From: Putridiphycobacter sp965230485
GTDB lineage: Bacteria; Bacteroidota; Bacteroidia; Flavobacteriales_D; Crocinitomicaceae
DNA length: 64,000 nt
Direction of reading: 5' to 3'
NCBI GenBank assembly: GCA_965230485.1
Contig: CBDDLA010000001.1
Coordinates: 2,108,001 to 2,172,000, forward strand
Shown: positions 8,749 to 17,120 of the stretch, piece by piece
Layout of the letters: every line of letters begins with the position of its first letter
How positions within the stretch are numbered: position 1 is the first letter of the stretch
Program-made: the position numbers and the translations under genes
Notes under the pieces: model-generated
The model's input: only the letters and a program-made list of their open reading frames with translations
Told to the model about the DNA's origin: nothing
Database searches by the model: none

Positions 8749-9582
8749 CTAGCGGTTTTGATATTGCTCTGACTGTCGTTTTGCATCTTTACTAAATACT
8801 TTTGGACAACCTTTTTTAGGTAATAGAACGCCCATTTTTAGCATAAAAATAATGGGTTGGTACTTTGTGCTGAACCAATGTGTACCTGGGTTAAAATCTC
8901 GAAAGGTTAATGCGGTTAAAATTGGTGTCTGTAAAGTAGGAATAAAATATAGTCCCTCTCTGGGTTTATAGCCCCAGCCTATTGAGTAGTGCAATTGACC
9001 TACTAATCTCTCCTGAAAATCTTGAGTTGCCGGGGAAGCATAATTCTCATCTATTTTACCCCCGTATATTCGATAATCTATATTAAAACCTATTGATTGA
9101 TCTATCCAATTCCACTCACTTAATTGCCAAACCGAATGAATCCCAAATCGACCGAAAATTGAACCGAAATTGAAGTTTCCACGAATTGATTCTCCAAGAC
9201 TATCAGTATATTTTTCTGCACCACTATAATGCTTGATTCCTAGACCGTAATCAATATAATGGAATACTTTATGATAACGTCTGAATAAATGCGCCAGACC
9301 TCCTTCCAGATAGTAGCCTGGTATTGAAAAAGATGGGCTTATGTCAAATACTTCATTGTTACTATTATTACCAACTAGGTAGGTCAGTCCAACGTTTGCA
9401 TGCCAACCAAAAGGGCGATAATGACTTCTTGAGTGGCTATAAATAGCTTTGCCCCTGTCTCCTTGAGTGACATATTTTCCATTTTTACGTTGTTTATTTC
9501 TTTTCTCAAACCCTTCTTTTATTTGGCTTTGTAGAGAAATACTTATTAAAAACGTAATTGATAGTAACCAATATTTTTTCAT
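8749..9582 (-). CDS. Secreted outer-membrane barrel-like protein of unknown function
   Basis: I do not recognise a named family. The 277 residues begin with a signal peptide (about 1-19, ending SLQSQ) and a basic stretch (EKRNKQRKNGK). The rest alternates aromatic and polar residues typical of beta strands (GWHANVGLTYLVG, GYYLEGGLAHLFRRY, GFNIDYRIYGG, GQLHYSIGWGYKPREGLYFIPTLQTP), suggesting a small outer-membrane beta-barrel. A basic tail follows PKKGCPKVF. It starts two bases after the stop of the 89-residue gene upstream, so the pair is probably co-translated. Confidence 0.65.
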   Translation of the reverse strand: MKKYWLLSITFLISISLQSQIKEGFEKRNKQRKNGKYVTQGDRGKAIYSHSRSHYRPFGWHANVGLTYLVGNNSNNEVFDISPSFSIPGYYLEGGLAHLFRRYHKVFHYIDYGLGIKHYSGAEKYTDSLGESIRGNFNFGSIFGRFGIHSVWQLSEWNWIDQSIGFNIDYRIYGGKIDENYASPATQDFQERLVGQLHYSIGWGYKPREGLYFIPTLQTPILTALTFRDFNPGTHWFSTKYQPIIFMLKMGVLLPKKGCPKVFSKDAKRQSEQYQNR

Positions 9583-9584
9583 AG

Positions 9585-9854
9585 TTATTGATTTTTTCTC
9601 CAGCTTTCTTGGTATTTAGAATCCATAAAACGTCGTCTTTGTCGAACGGGTTTAGGCTTACTATATGCTGAACTGATTCGCCAAATAACTATTCCTGCTA
9701 CCAAAATAAAAAAAGCACGAACCATTAACTGGGTGATTGTATATAAATCGCCTGCTTTACCGTTCAATACCTCTAGAACGAGTTCTTTTGAAAATGTTTC
9801 ATCTGAGAATAGTTTATTTTCAATTGTCAGATGGAATGCCATAAATTTACTCAT
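9585..9854 (-). CDS. Small single-pass membrane protein, unknown
   Basis: 89 residues with no family I can name. An N-terminal polar part (1-38) precedes one hydrophobic helix (about 42-60; MVRAFFILVAGIVIWRI) and a very basic C-terminus (KPKPVRQRRRF), which predicts a C-in inner-membrane topology. It sits between kynureninase (44 bases upstream) and the barrel-like gene (2 bases downstream). Support is the tight spacing and coherent composition; ATG at 9852-9854 or the in-frame ATG four codons later could be the start. Confidence 0.55.
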   Translation of the reverse strand: MSKFMAFHLTIENKLFSDETFSKELVLEVLNGKAGDLYTITQLMVRAFFILVAGIVIWRISSAYSKPKPVRQRRRFMDSKYQESWRKNQ

Positions 9855-9898
9855 GCTAGATGGAAATATTTGGTTTCATTTAAACATATGCGGGCATT

Positions 9899-11188
9899 TC
9901 ATCCATTCTCCTTTATTCCTTCTTCCAAAATTTCGCCAAACCGATATACATCTTCGTAAGAATTATACAAAGGCACGGGTGCAATTCTAATAACGTTTGG
10001 TTCGCGCCAGTCGGCAATTACTCCCTTTTTAGTAATATAATCAAATAAACTTTTACCCATGCCATGAGCAAGAATAGACAATTGAGCACCTCGATTTGCC
10101 TTTTCTTTAGGGGTGATTATTTCTAGATTACAAATTGTTTTTTGATTCTCTGAAATTGAATTGATAACAAACTCTAAGTATGCGGTTAAGTCATCTCTCT
10201 TTTCAGTTAAAGCATCCATGCCTACCTCATCAAAAATATCAAGAGAAGCTAAATTTGCAGCCATTCCCAATATAGGCGCATTACTAAGCTGCCACCCTTC
10301 TGCTCCTTTCATTGGGTTAAAGCCTGGTTCCATCAAAAATCTGGTTTCTTTGTCATATCCCCACCACCCAGCAAAACGAGGCAGTTCAGGATTATATTCA
10401 TGCCTTTGGTGTACAAACATTCCTGATACACCTCCTGGACTAGAGTTCAAATATTTATATGAACACCAAGCTGCAAAATCAACCCCCCAATCGTGTAATT
10501 TTAACTTTATATTACCCGCCGCATGAGCCAGATCAAAGCCAACAATAGCACCTATGTCGTGCCCTGCTTTGGTAATGGTTTTCATATCGAACAACTGACC
10601 TGTATAATAGTTAACACCACCTATCATAATTAGTGCGATCTCGTCACTATGCTTTTGTATAAGGTTTAAAATATCATCCTCATTAATTGTGTGTTCTCCC
10701 TCTCTCGGCCCCACTTCAATGATAGCGTCTTCGGGTTCATAACCATGAAATTTCACCTGACTTTCTAAAGCATATTGATCAGAAGGGAAGGCTTTTTTTT
10801 CACACAATATCTTATACCTATTTCCTTTTGGTTGATAAAAGGAGACCATAAGCAAATGCAAATTGGTTGTTAAACTGTGTGTCACAACCACCTCAGATGG
10901 CATTGCGCCAACAATTCTTGCTGTCTTTTCAGTTAGAAATTCATGATACTTGAACCACGGCTTTTCTGCTAAGAAATGACCCTCCACACCCCAATCGCGC
11001 CAGGCATCTAATTCCTTTTGAATATATTCTTGCGTAGTTTTAGGTTGCAATCCAAGAGAATTTCCAGTAAAATAAACAGTTTCAATACCATCAATAACTG
11101 GAATATAAAATTGAGATCGGTATTTATTTATAGGATCGCTTTGATCTTTTTGTTTGGCAAAATCCAGTGTTCGTTTATAATCACTCAT
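9899..11188 (-). CDS. kynU: Kynureninase
   Basis: A 429-residue PLP enzyme that cleaves kynurenine or 3-hydroxykynurenine to (3-hydroxy)anthranilate and alanine in tryptophan breakdown and de novo NAD synthesis. The fold-type I features are present: FTGNSLGLQP (40-49), the cofactor-binding aspartate in GFDLAHAAGN (D219) and the Schiff-base lysine in WCSYKYLN (K245), followed by SPGGVSGMFVH, with WREPNVIRIAPVPLYN near the end. The gene starts two bases after the DUF2911 stop. No kynurenine monooxygenase, formamidase or tryptophan dioxygenase gene is in the window, so the rest of the pathway must lie elsewhere. Confidence 0.93.
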   Translation of the reverse strand: MSDYKRTLDFAKQKDQSDPINKYRSQFYIPVIDGIETVYFTGNSLGLQPKTTQEYIQKELDAWRDWGVEGHFLAEKPWFKYHEFLTEKTARIVGAMPSEVVVTHSLTTNLHLLMVSFYQPKGNRYKILCEKKAFPSDQYALESQVKFHGYEPEDAIIEVGPREGEHTINEDDILNLIQKHSDEIALIMIGGVNYYTGQLFDMKTITKAGHDIGAIVGFDLAHAAGNIKLKLHDWGVDFAAWCSYKYLNSSPGGVSGMFVHQRHEYNPELPRFAGWWGYDKETRFLMEPGFNPMKGAEGWQLSNAPILGMAANLASLDIFDEVGMDALTEKRDDLTAYLEFVINSISENQKTICNLEIITPKEKANRGAQLSILAHGMGKSLFDYITKKGVIADWREPNVIRIAPVPLYNSYEDVYRFGEILEEGIKENG

Positions 11189-11190
11189 AT

Positions 11191-11790
11191 TTAATGTGCC
11201 AAACCAATTTCAAAACGTGCATATTCCCACGCAAAAGTTAATTTGTCAGTTTCTACATTAAATGTTAATGACTCTTCAAGGTCTTCAACAAATGTAGGCG
11301 TCACTTCAAACCTAACCACGTCTTTTTCTGCATCATACCCATTACTGCCCCATATTCCGTGTAAATCATAATCCCATGATTCATTTATAATCACTGTCCA
11401 ATCCCCTTCAGTTTTTGGTTCAATTAATAGGCCATATGTTCCGGCCTCAACTTCGTTACCATTTAGTTCCATTTTTTCAGCCAGAACCAATTTAGTCGTT
11501 TCATTTGCTCCTGCCCTCCAAACTGTATTAAATGGCACTAATTCTCCCCAAATGGTTCTTCCCTTAACATAAGGAGACCCATAATCAATCATCAGTTCAG
11601 CACCATTAATCTGATTGCTTGATTGCATTCTTGGACTTTTCGGTTTCTTTTTTTCTGGAAGTGTTTCAGTTTCGGTCACATCTTGTGTTAAAGAGGTCGA
11701 ATCAACTGATTCCACCTGAGCTTCTGTGTCTCCAGAGCCACAGGCAGTAATTAGTAATAATATTGCGAAACTAATGCTTAATTTTTTCAT
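11191..11790 (-). CDS. DUF2911 family lipoprotein
   Basis: The frame is open to 11886, but the ATG at 11788-11790 gives a proper lipoprotein signal (MKKLSISFAILLLITAC, cysteine at 17) and I take it as the start; the product is 199 residues. The mature part has a Thr/Glu-rich spacer and then the DUF2911 core: GAELMIDYGSPYVKGRTIWG, VWRAGANETTKLVL, GTYGLLIEP and WDYDLHGIWG. The function of this family, common in Bacteroidota, is unknown. It is directly followed by kynU. The sequence TACCTTTA about 15-25 bases upstream of the ATG is an imperfect -7 element. Confidence 0.82.
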   Translation of the reverse strand: MKKLSISFAILLLITACGSGDTEAQVESVDSTSLTQDVTETETLPEKKKPKSPRMQSSNQINGAELMIDYGSPYVKGRTIWGELVPFNTVWRAGANETTKLVLAEKMELNGNEVEAGTYGLLIEPKTEGDWTVIINESWDYDLHGIWGSNGYDAEKDVVRFEVTPTFVEDLEESLTFNVETDKLTFAWEYARFEIGLAH

Positions 11791-11905
11791 GTTTTTAATT
11801 TTTTCTAAAGGTATAATTTTAGGATAAAAAATATGCCTAATTAAAAGAGTATTTTTCCACCATTTAAAAACCAGTTCACAAATCAAATCCCTCCAAAAAC
11901 ACCTC

Positions 11906-12811
11906 TTATTTAGTTACAATTACACCGTCTTTGTCTTTTTTCCCCTTGATTTGAACAAGTATTTCATGCAAATTCTCACTCGCCAGACCATGCAATACAA
12001 GACGATAAGAAGCACCATAAGTTGAGCTGGGCACTAAGGGGTGTTTATTATTTAATAGACCCAAATGCGCTGGGCTTCCCAAAATTTTCGCTGAATAAAT
12101 ACCAATAGTTTCATCAAGCTGCAGGGAATTACTGGCCCTGTAAAAATCGTTTTTTGTTAAAAATAATTGATAGATCGGTGTAAAAATTTCGATCGCCGAT
12201 CTTAAGTCCAGTATGTTTGTCCATTTTTTTGGAAAATCAATCATTTTAAATTGACCTGTGGTTATCATGCTCAAATCCAATTCCTCTTTTTCTTTTATTT
12301 GAATATTTTTCTCTTTGAGCTCCTTGTTCAAGTTAATAATAAAATTGTAAAGATTTAAGTCATGATTTAGGAACAAATCATCTTTTACATCCTCAAAATC
12401 ATAGGGTTTTAGAGGTGTTGATTTGGTGTCAGTACCGTCAATATTTTTTGCAACAAACTCCACTATTTCGCTGCCACAATGGAAGTGACGGAAAATTAGT
12501 AAGTTCGCTTCTGGGCTCACCCAACGTCTAAGCCCCCATGATAATAATCGGTGCAATATTTTAGATGAATTTAAAATTCTAGGAAAAAAATACTTGAATA
12601 TGTGAACAAAAAACATGGTGATTTTAGACATTACAATAATCAGAGGCATTAAGTATTGACTAGATTTTGAGTCGTTATCCAACACCAACGCTTTTTTCGC
12701 TTCAAAATTCATTGGGATACTAGAATCAAGGTACATGGCAAGCCATGGATTAGGATCCCTTAAATCGTGAGTACTTGGATCAAATACTTTACTTGTTTTA
12801 TTTTTTTTCAT
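11906..12811 (-). CDS. Protein of unknown function ending the ketosynthase operon
   Basis: 301 residues. I do not recognise it with confidence; from memory it may belong to the DUF6999 family seen next to such ketosynthases. It has a polar N-terminus (STHDLRDPNPWLAMYLD), one hydrophobic stretch (about 53-78, possibly membrane-inserted or monotopic), then WVSPEANLLIFRHFHCGSEIVEF with several His/Cys/Glu residues, and helical sequence to the end. It overlaps the desaturase gene by 14 bases, so it is co-translated with it. A role in handling or transferring the lipid product is inference from context only. Confidence 0.75.
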   Translation of the reverse strand: MKKNKTSKVFDPSTHDLRDPNPWLAMYLDSSIPMNFEAKKALVLDNDSKSSQYLMPLIIVMSKITMFFVHIFKYFFPRILNSSKILHRLLSWGLRRWVSPEANLLIFRHFHCGSEIVEFVAKNIDGTDTKSTPLKPYDFEDVKDDLFLNHDLNLYNFIINLNKELKEKNIQIKEKEELDLSMITTGQFKMIDFPKKWTNILDLRSAIEIFTPIYQLFLTKNDFYRASNSLQLDETIGIYSAKILGSPAHLGLLNNKHPLVPSSTYGASYRLVLHGLASENLHEILVQIKGKKDKDGVIVTK

Positions 12812-13586
12812 CAGCTACAAGGTTTTTAATAATACCCACCTTTTTCAACAATTTCATAAGACTAAAGGTTATATCTATTTGATTTGGTTTCATTCCATGT
12901 TGGGCTTTTCCAGGATTTTTATGGTGATTTGAATGCCACCCATCACCAAACGAAAACAACCCTAAAAACCAGTTATTTCTTGCTTCTGAGACACCTGTTT
13001 TCCGGCCTTTTAAATGTCCGACTGAATCCACAGCATCACCCAAGTTGTAAATAATAACTAACGACAACCAAGATACAAAATATCCTTTTGGCCCGAAAAT
13101 GATATGCGCAACTAACAAAATAACAATCGCATAAATTAGCAAGATACTCTGGTAAATGATTGGCTTGGACAATTGCTTATAAAAATAAACTGAGGCTACA
13201 TCAACAGCTTTACCTACATGCTCTAAGTTGGTCCTTGGCCGCCAAAAAGCATCAAATATCATTCTAACTGGCCCTCCAATCGCATATAAAAAGCACAAAA
13301 TTGGATTTGAACTCTGAATGTACCAGCCGCAATGGGCATACCAAAACCCAGAGATATGCGGTGAATGAGGGTCACCTTGTTTATCTGCAAATCCATGGTG
13401 TACTCTATGATTTCCTACCCATTGAATTGGCGTTCCTGCTGGTAAACCTAAACAAATAAGCATATATTCAAACCATTTTGACATTTGAGCGGATTGATGT
13501 GTTAGTACCCTGTGATAACCCATTGATGTGCCAAGACCTGCCAGAACATATAATGTCAAAAAGTATATTATAACCTGCCAAACCAT
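12798..13586 (-). CDS. Membrane fatty acid (acyl-CoA type) desaturase
   Basis: 262 residues with the three histidine boxes of membrane di-iron acyl desaturases: HRVLTH (25-30), HRVHH (60-64, followed by GDPHSP) and HSNHH (218-222). Hydrophobic stretches lie around 5-25, 40-55, 145-160 and 168-182. The family inserts a cis double bond into acyl-CoA or lipid-bound acyl chains using O2. The ATG overlaps the stop codon of the upstream ketosynthase (TAATG arrangement at 13584-13588), and the gene overlaps the downstream unknown gene by 14 bases, so it is an integral member of the operon. Chain length and bond position are not predictable. Confidence 0.9.
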   Translation of the reverse strand: MVWQVIIYFLTLYVLAGLGTSMGYHRVLTHQSAQMSKWFEYMLICLGLPAGTPIQWVGNHRVHHGFADKQGDPHSPHISGFWYAHCGWYIQSSNPILCFLYAIGGPVRMIFDAFWRPRTNLEHVGKAVDVASVYFYKQLSKPIIYQSILLIYAIVILLVAHIIFGPKGYFVSWLSLVIIYNLGDAVDSVGHLKGRKTGVSEARNNWFLGLFSFGDGWHSNHHKNPGKAQHGMKPNQIDITFSLMKLLKKVGIIKNLVADEKK

Positions 13587-15442
13587 TAATAATTTCCAAT
13601 TTCCCTCAATTGCATGACATAAAGCTTTGCAGTTACCTTTGCTGTTTTAACTATCTGCCTAGCAATTTCCATACTCATTTTAGGATGATTTAATGCAGAT
13701 TCAAGACCTTTGAAATGATCAACATCAGCAACACCATGATAAAGAAAAAAGTCGACTTGATTATCATCTAACTTTAGTTGTTTCTGAATTAACTCTCCCC
13801 AATACCCTGCCATTCTATTCCCGAGTCCTTCAATAATAAACATTGCACCCAAAAGATCAACTGGATTTGGCTTACTTGCCTGATTAAACATCCAAGATGA
13901 CAGTGCTTCCGACCCTATATTTTTTTGTCCATTCAATAGATCAGCCATATCACCTCCCATGTTCTTATAATTTTTTTCCAGAATTTGATAGTCCTTATGC
14001 TCTGTGCCGGCATGCTTTAGAAATGCAGATCTCAATTCAAAAATATCAATTGAAATATTTGAACCTGCTCTTGAAATCCACTGTGATCCATCAATTACTT
14101 GCTGACGAAGATCCTTAAGTAGTAATAGGTAGTCCATTTTAGTTAAACTACCATCATAAATTTTTTTTACAATTGGAATTTGATTTAATTGATTTTCAAA
14201 ATCAATCCATACCCTTGTTAATTGTCTGACAAGCCATTCTGAATAAGCTCTTTTTTCAATTTCGATTGCAGGTGATTCTACAGGTCTAATAAGCGACTTG
14301 CCTAAGTCAATCTGATCTAAAGTGTCTTTTCCAAGCACTTTAAGAGACATAAATGCTGTAGAAAAACGCCCACTTTCAGGCACCATACAAATAATTTGAT
14401 CTCCTGACTTTAGTTTGCCACTATATAGCAATTCTTCTAGCATAATATATATGGATGCTGATCCTGTATTACCTTTCGTTGTTAAATTTGAAAACCACTT
14501 TTCCTCAGGGATTTCTAGCCCTCCCTTTTGAAGCAGATCTTTAATTTGACCCTTAAAAAACTCAGAAGAATAATGACAAACAAGCCAGTCAATTGCTTTT
14601 GGATTTATTTTACCGTTGTCAATTAATTCAAAAAAGACATCCACACCTAACTTCACCATATTATCCAGTTGTCTAACATCTTGCTTTAAATTAATAGCAC
14701 CATCAAAGGCAGCCGTTTCAAAACTAGGATAATCGAGCCATGTTTGATGATTAGAGGGGTTCTTACCAGCATACATGCATAATGGATAAGAGCCGCTATA
14801 AGACTTAATATCTATCCATTCAATTTCAAGGGTTAGTCCGTTATCGTTTGGTTGGTTAGATAACCACATAGCGCCGGCGCCATCTGATAACATCCATCTT
14901 AGAAATTCTGTATCAAAACTCAACCTGCTATTCTTTTGATTTTCGAATCGTGATGATTTAAACAACCTTGATGGGAACTCTCCGGCGCAAGAAATGGCTT
15001 GACGAGCAGGGTCAGCTAAAATTTGCAAATATGATCCTTTTAGACTTTGCATTCCACTAACACAAACGCCAGAATAGCTTGCAACCTCAAATGGTTCAGC
15101 ATGTAATTCGGCTTGAACCATATTTGCGAAACCAGGGACAGGTAAATCACCTTGCGTTGTAGCCGCTGCCAAAAAATCAACATCCTTTAAATCTTTTCCT
15201 GTCTTATCCAATAAATTTTGGATAGCCTTAACTGTTAAAGATGCATTTGAAGTCAATGACTTTTGATTTTTATCTATCGCATAATAACGTGTTTTAATGC
15301 CATTATTCTTAAGCATTTTTGATTTTAACCTGGACTTTTCTCCATTAATACGACCTAAATAATCTTCTATTTCATCATTGCTTATTGGGTTACCTGGTAA
15401 ATGTGCTCCAATACCATTTATATATACTTTATGCTTCTTCAT
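13586..15442 (-). CDS. StlD/DarB-type ketosynthase fused to a heme-oxygenase-like domain
   Basis: The frame is open to 15499, but the ATG at 15440-15442 lies one base after the upstream stop and begins the family's usual N-terminus, giving 618 residues. Residues 1 to about 385 form a KAS III-like thiolase fold with an intact triad: Cys127 (SGVCVSG), His290 (VCHYSS) and Asn325 (KGNTGS). The N-terminal pattern (LPGNPISNDEIEDYLG, NNGIKTRYYA) resembles StlD/DarB ketosynthases of dialkylresorcinol and stilbene synthesis. Residues about 395-618 are helical, with HxxxDxxH (His569, Asp573, His576), Glu538 (IIEGLG) and a His477/Glu481/His482 helix, matching the metal-ligand plan of heme-oxygenase-like di-iron oxidases. 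No dialkylresorcinol partner genes are nearby. The domain assignment of the C-terminal part is inference. Confidence 0.85.
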   Translation of the reverse strand: MKKHKVYINGIGAHLPGNPISNDEIEDYLGRINGEKSRLKSKMLKNNGIKTRYYAIDKNQKSLTSNASLTVKAIQNLLDKTGKDLKDVDFLAAATTQGDLPVPGFANMVQAELHAEPFEVASYSGVCVSGMQSLKGSYLQILADPARQAISCAGEFPSRLFKSSRFENQKNSRLSFDTEFLRWMLSDGAGAMWLSNQPNDNGLTLEIEWIDIKSYSGSYPLCMYAGKNPSNHQTWLDYPSFETAAFDGAINLKQDVRQLDNMVKLGVDVFFELIDNGKINPKAIDWLVCHYSSEFFKGQIKDLLQKGGLEIPEEKWFSNLTTKGNTGSASIYIMLEELLYSGKLKSGDQIICMVPESGRFSTAFMSLKVLGKDTLDQIDLGKSLIRPVESPAIEIEKRAYSEWLVRQLTRVWIDFENQLNQIPIVKKIYDGSLTKMDYLLLLKDLRQQVIDGSQWISRAGSNISIDIFELRSAFLKHAGTEHKDYQILEKNYKNMGGDMADLLNGQKNIGSEALSSWMFNQASKPNPVDLLGAMFIIEGLGNRMAGYWGELIQKQLKLDDNQVDFFLYHGVADVDHFKGLESALNHPKMSMEIARQIVKTAKVTAKLYVMQLREIGNY

Positions 15443-15443
15443 A

Positions 15444-16172
15444 TCATGTCGATTTAAACATTTTACCAATCCGATCCGTGAATGTAGAGATGAAACCATA
15501 ATTGATTGTAAACTTTGTATGATGCAAATTATGCCTGGAACTAATCGAATTTTGTTGATGACTTATTCTGTTCGAAATAAAGGTAACATTAGTATGTCCT
15601 ATGGTGTTAAAGAATAGGTGGTAAATTGGGAATATAATAAGTGACCATATTTCAAACGGGTAAATGAGTAATGGAAGAATCATAACTGAACCCATTATTG
15701 TTGATTCCAATGGATGAAAACTGTATGTTGAAAATGGTGTAACAATAACAGATTTATGGTGAACACTGTGGAATTTCACTAAGAGTTTTGTGTGCATTAA
15801 TCTATGCCCAAGGTAGAAATGAAACTCATTCCAAATCGCTAAAATAGCCAGATCGATTATAATATTCCAACCATGGTTAAAACTAATCTTTATCAATTGA
15901 TTTCGATAAAGGACAATAATTAAAAAGCCATAGAGCGCAAAAATTATTATTGATAACAAACTGTATTTTATTTCATGTTTAATTTGGTTGGGGAATAATG
16001 GCCTATCATTAATTTTTGTAGTTATTCTTTTTCTATTTGTAAACTTTACCAAATAATAAAACCCGGTCGACATAGAAAAATACAAACTGGAAAAAGCCAT
16101 AAACAATATTAGGGTCACTATGTATAATGTAGTGTCATTTAGTGTGCTTGTATAAAGAAAGTCGAAACTCAT
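15444..16172 (-). CDS. Sterol desaturase / fatty acid hydroxylase family protein
   Basis: The 242-residue membrane protein has three to four hydrophobic segments (about 15-40, 70-90, 103-120, 158-185). The histidine clusters of the fatty acid hydroxylase superfamily are present: HFYLGHRLMH (118-127), HSVHH (135-139), SFHPLE, GHTN and HNLHH (214-218). These bind two irons and hydroxylate or desaturate acyl or lipid substrates with O2. It is the first gene of the operon: a good -7 element lies just upstream (16190-16197) and its TGA is one base before the ketosynthase ATG. Substrate unknown. Confidence 0.88.
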   Translation of the reverse strand: MSFDFLYTSTLNDTTLYIVTLILFMAFSSLYFSMSTGFYYLVKFTNRKRITTKINDRPLFPNQIKHEIKYSLLSIIIFALYGFLIIVLYRNQLIKISFNHGWNIIIDLAILAIWNEFHFYLGHRLMHTKLLVKFHSVHHKSVIVTPFSTYSFHPLESTIMGSVMILPLLIYPFEIWSLIIFPIYHLFFNTIGHTNVTFISNRISHQQNSISSRHNLHHTKFTINYGFISTFTDRIGKMFKST

Positions 16173-16189
16173 GTTAGAATTATGTTTTT

Positions 16190-16197
16190 CAAATATA
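16190..16197 (-). promoter_or_regulatory. -7 promoter element of the ketosynthase-desaturase operon
   Basis: Minus-strand TATATTTG matches TAnnTTTG exactly and lies 17 bases before the ATG of the sterol-desaturase-family gene. A TTTG is present farther upstream, but at about 35 bp rather than 19-23 bp, so the -33 element is unclear. Confidence 0.55.
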
Positions 16198-16268
16198 GGG
16201 TGAAAGCCATCTTAATAAAGAATTGAATTCCGCAAAAGATTTCTCTTTTTGCTCAAAACGCAAAACCA

Positions 16269-17018
16269 CTATCTGGTCAATACCACATAATCTTGCAAAA
16301 CATCTTTCAGAAACGAAATTTTTTTCTTGGGAACTTCAGTTAGGTGTAGTGATTCAGTCAGCTTTTCGGAAAGACTAATGACTGCCTCTTTATGAGCCTT
16401 GTTGGGGTATTTTTTATATCTTGATATTGTATTCTTTACAATAATCATATCATCATCTGTAAATTGAGTCACACCGGGATAAGTAGGTTCGTGGTCTTTT
16501 TTAGTCTTAATACTTAGTATATCATTAATACTATATGATTGTTTAGCTCTACTATTTATGACAATAGTTTGTGCAAGTATATCTCCTATCCTTTGGCCTT
16601 TTTCAGAAGTCGATATTAAAATAGCACCTATTCCACCTGCGCTAAACCAAAAATCTACTATGCGAAAAAGCCAACGCATTGTATAATCGTTAAATTTTGC
16701 ATTTTGACCATTTAAGCTTACAACTCTTATGCCCATTGCCATTTTTCCAATTGTTTGTCCTTTCAGAAGGTACTCAAGTATTAAACTATAAAATGTGAAA
16801 GGCGCCCAAAAGAAAATATAACTCAATATTATTGATATTGGATCATCTTCAAAAAAGCCGTATGTATTAAAAGAAAGACTGAACAACAAAAGGAGCAAAA
16901 AATAATAGCCAAGCTTAACTGCAAAATCAATTAAAAGGGCTAAACCTCTATTCAATAAAGTAGCCGTTTCATACTGAATGGGAATGGTGTTAGCAGTTAG
17001 AATTTCAACTTTTTTCAA
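16269..17018 (-). CDS. RDD family membrane protein
   Basis: 249 residues. The RDD domain occupies about 17-160: ETATLLNRGLALLIDFAVKLGYY carries the signature Arg/Asp positions, and the later segment MRWLFRIVDFWFS follows the usual GKMAMGIRVV motif. Three hydrophobic segments (about 30-50, 60-82, 120-135) are predicted. The C-terminal 90 residues are a soluble helical tail (KYPNKAHKEAVISLSEKLTESL) that is longer than in minimal RDD proteins. The family's function is poorly defined, though some members are thought to move small ions or molecules. It is divergent from the 119-residue gene at 17121. Confidence 0.82.
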   Translation of the reverse strand: MKKVEILTANTIPIQYETATLLNRGLALLIDFAVKLGYYFLLLLLFSLSFNTYGFFEDDPISIILSYIFFWAPFTFYSLILEYLLKGQTIGKMAMGIRVVSLNGQNAKFNDYTMRWLFRIVDFWFSAGGIGAILISTSEKGQRIGDILAQTIVINSRAKQSYSINDILSIKTKKDHEPTYPGVTQFTDDDMIIVKNTISRYKKYPNKAHKEAVISLSEKLTESLHLTEVPKKKISFLKDVLQDYVVLTR

Positions 17019-17070
17019 AATGACATTTTAAGTAAACATAATAAATTTGGGGCAAAGTTTGAATAAAATA

Positions 17071-17099
17071 TTTGAATTCGTAAAAGTTTACTATTTTTG
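17071..17099 (+). promoter_or_regulatory. Promoter of the 119-residue protein gene
   Basis: TTTG at 17071-17074 and TATTTTTG at 17092-17099, 17 bp apart, fit the -33/-7 consensus. The start ATG at 17121 follows after about 21 bases. This makes the longer TTG-started frame from 17097 unlikely, since it would begin inside the promoter. Confidence 0.6.
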
Positions 17100-17120
17100 A
17101 CCCCTAAATTTATTGTAGGT

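Noticed and set aside
10161..10526. 121-codon open frame opposite kynU
   Set aside because: It lies inside the well-supported kynureninase gene and has no recognisable domain or promoter.
11906..16172. Complete flexirubin or dialkylresorcinol gene cluster
   Set aside because: Only the ketosynthase resembles DarB; the aromatase, carrier protein, acyltransferase and tyrosine ammonia-lyase genes of such clusters are missing.
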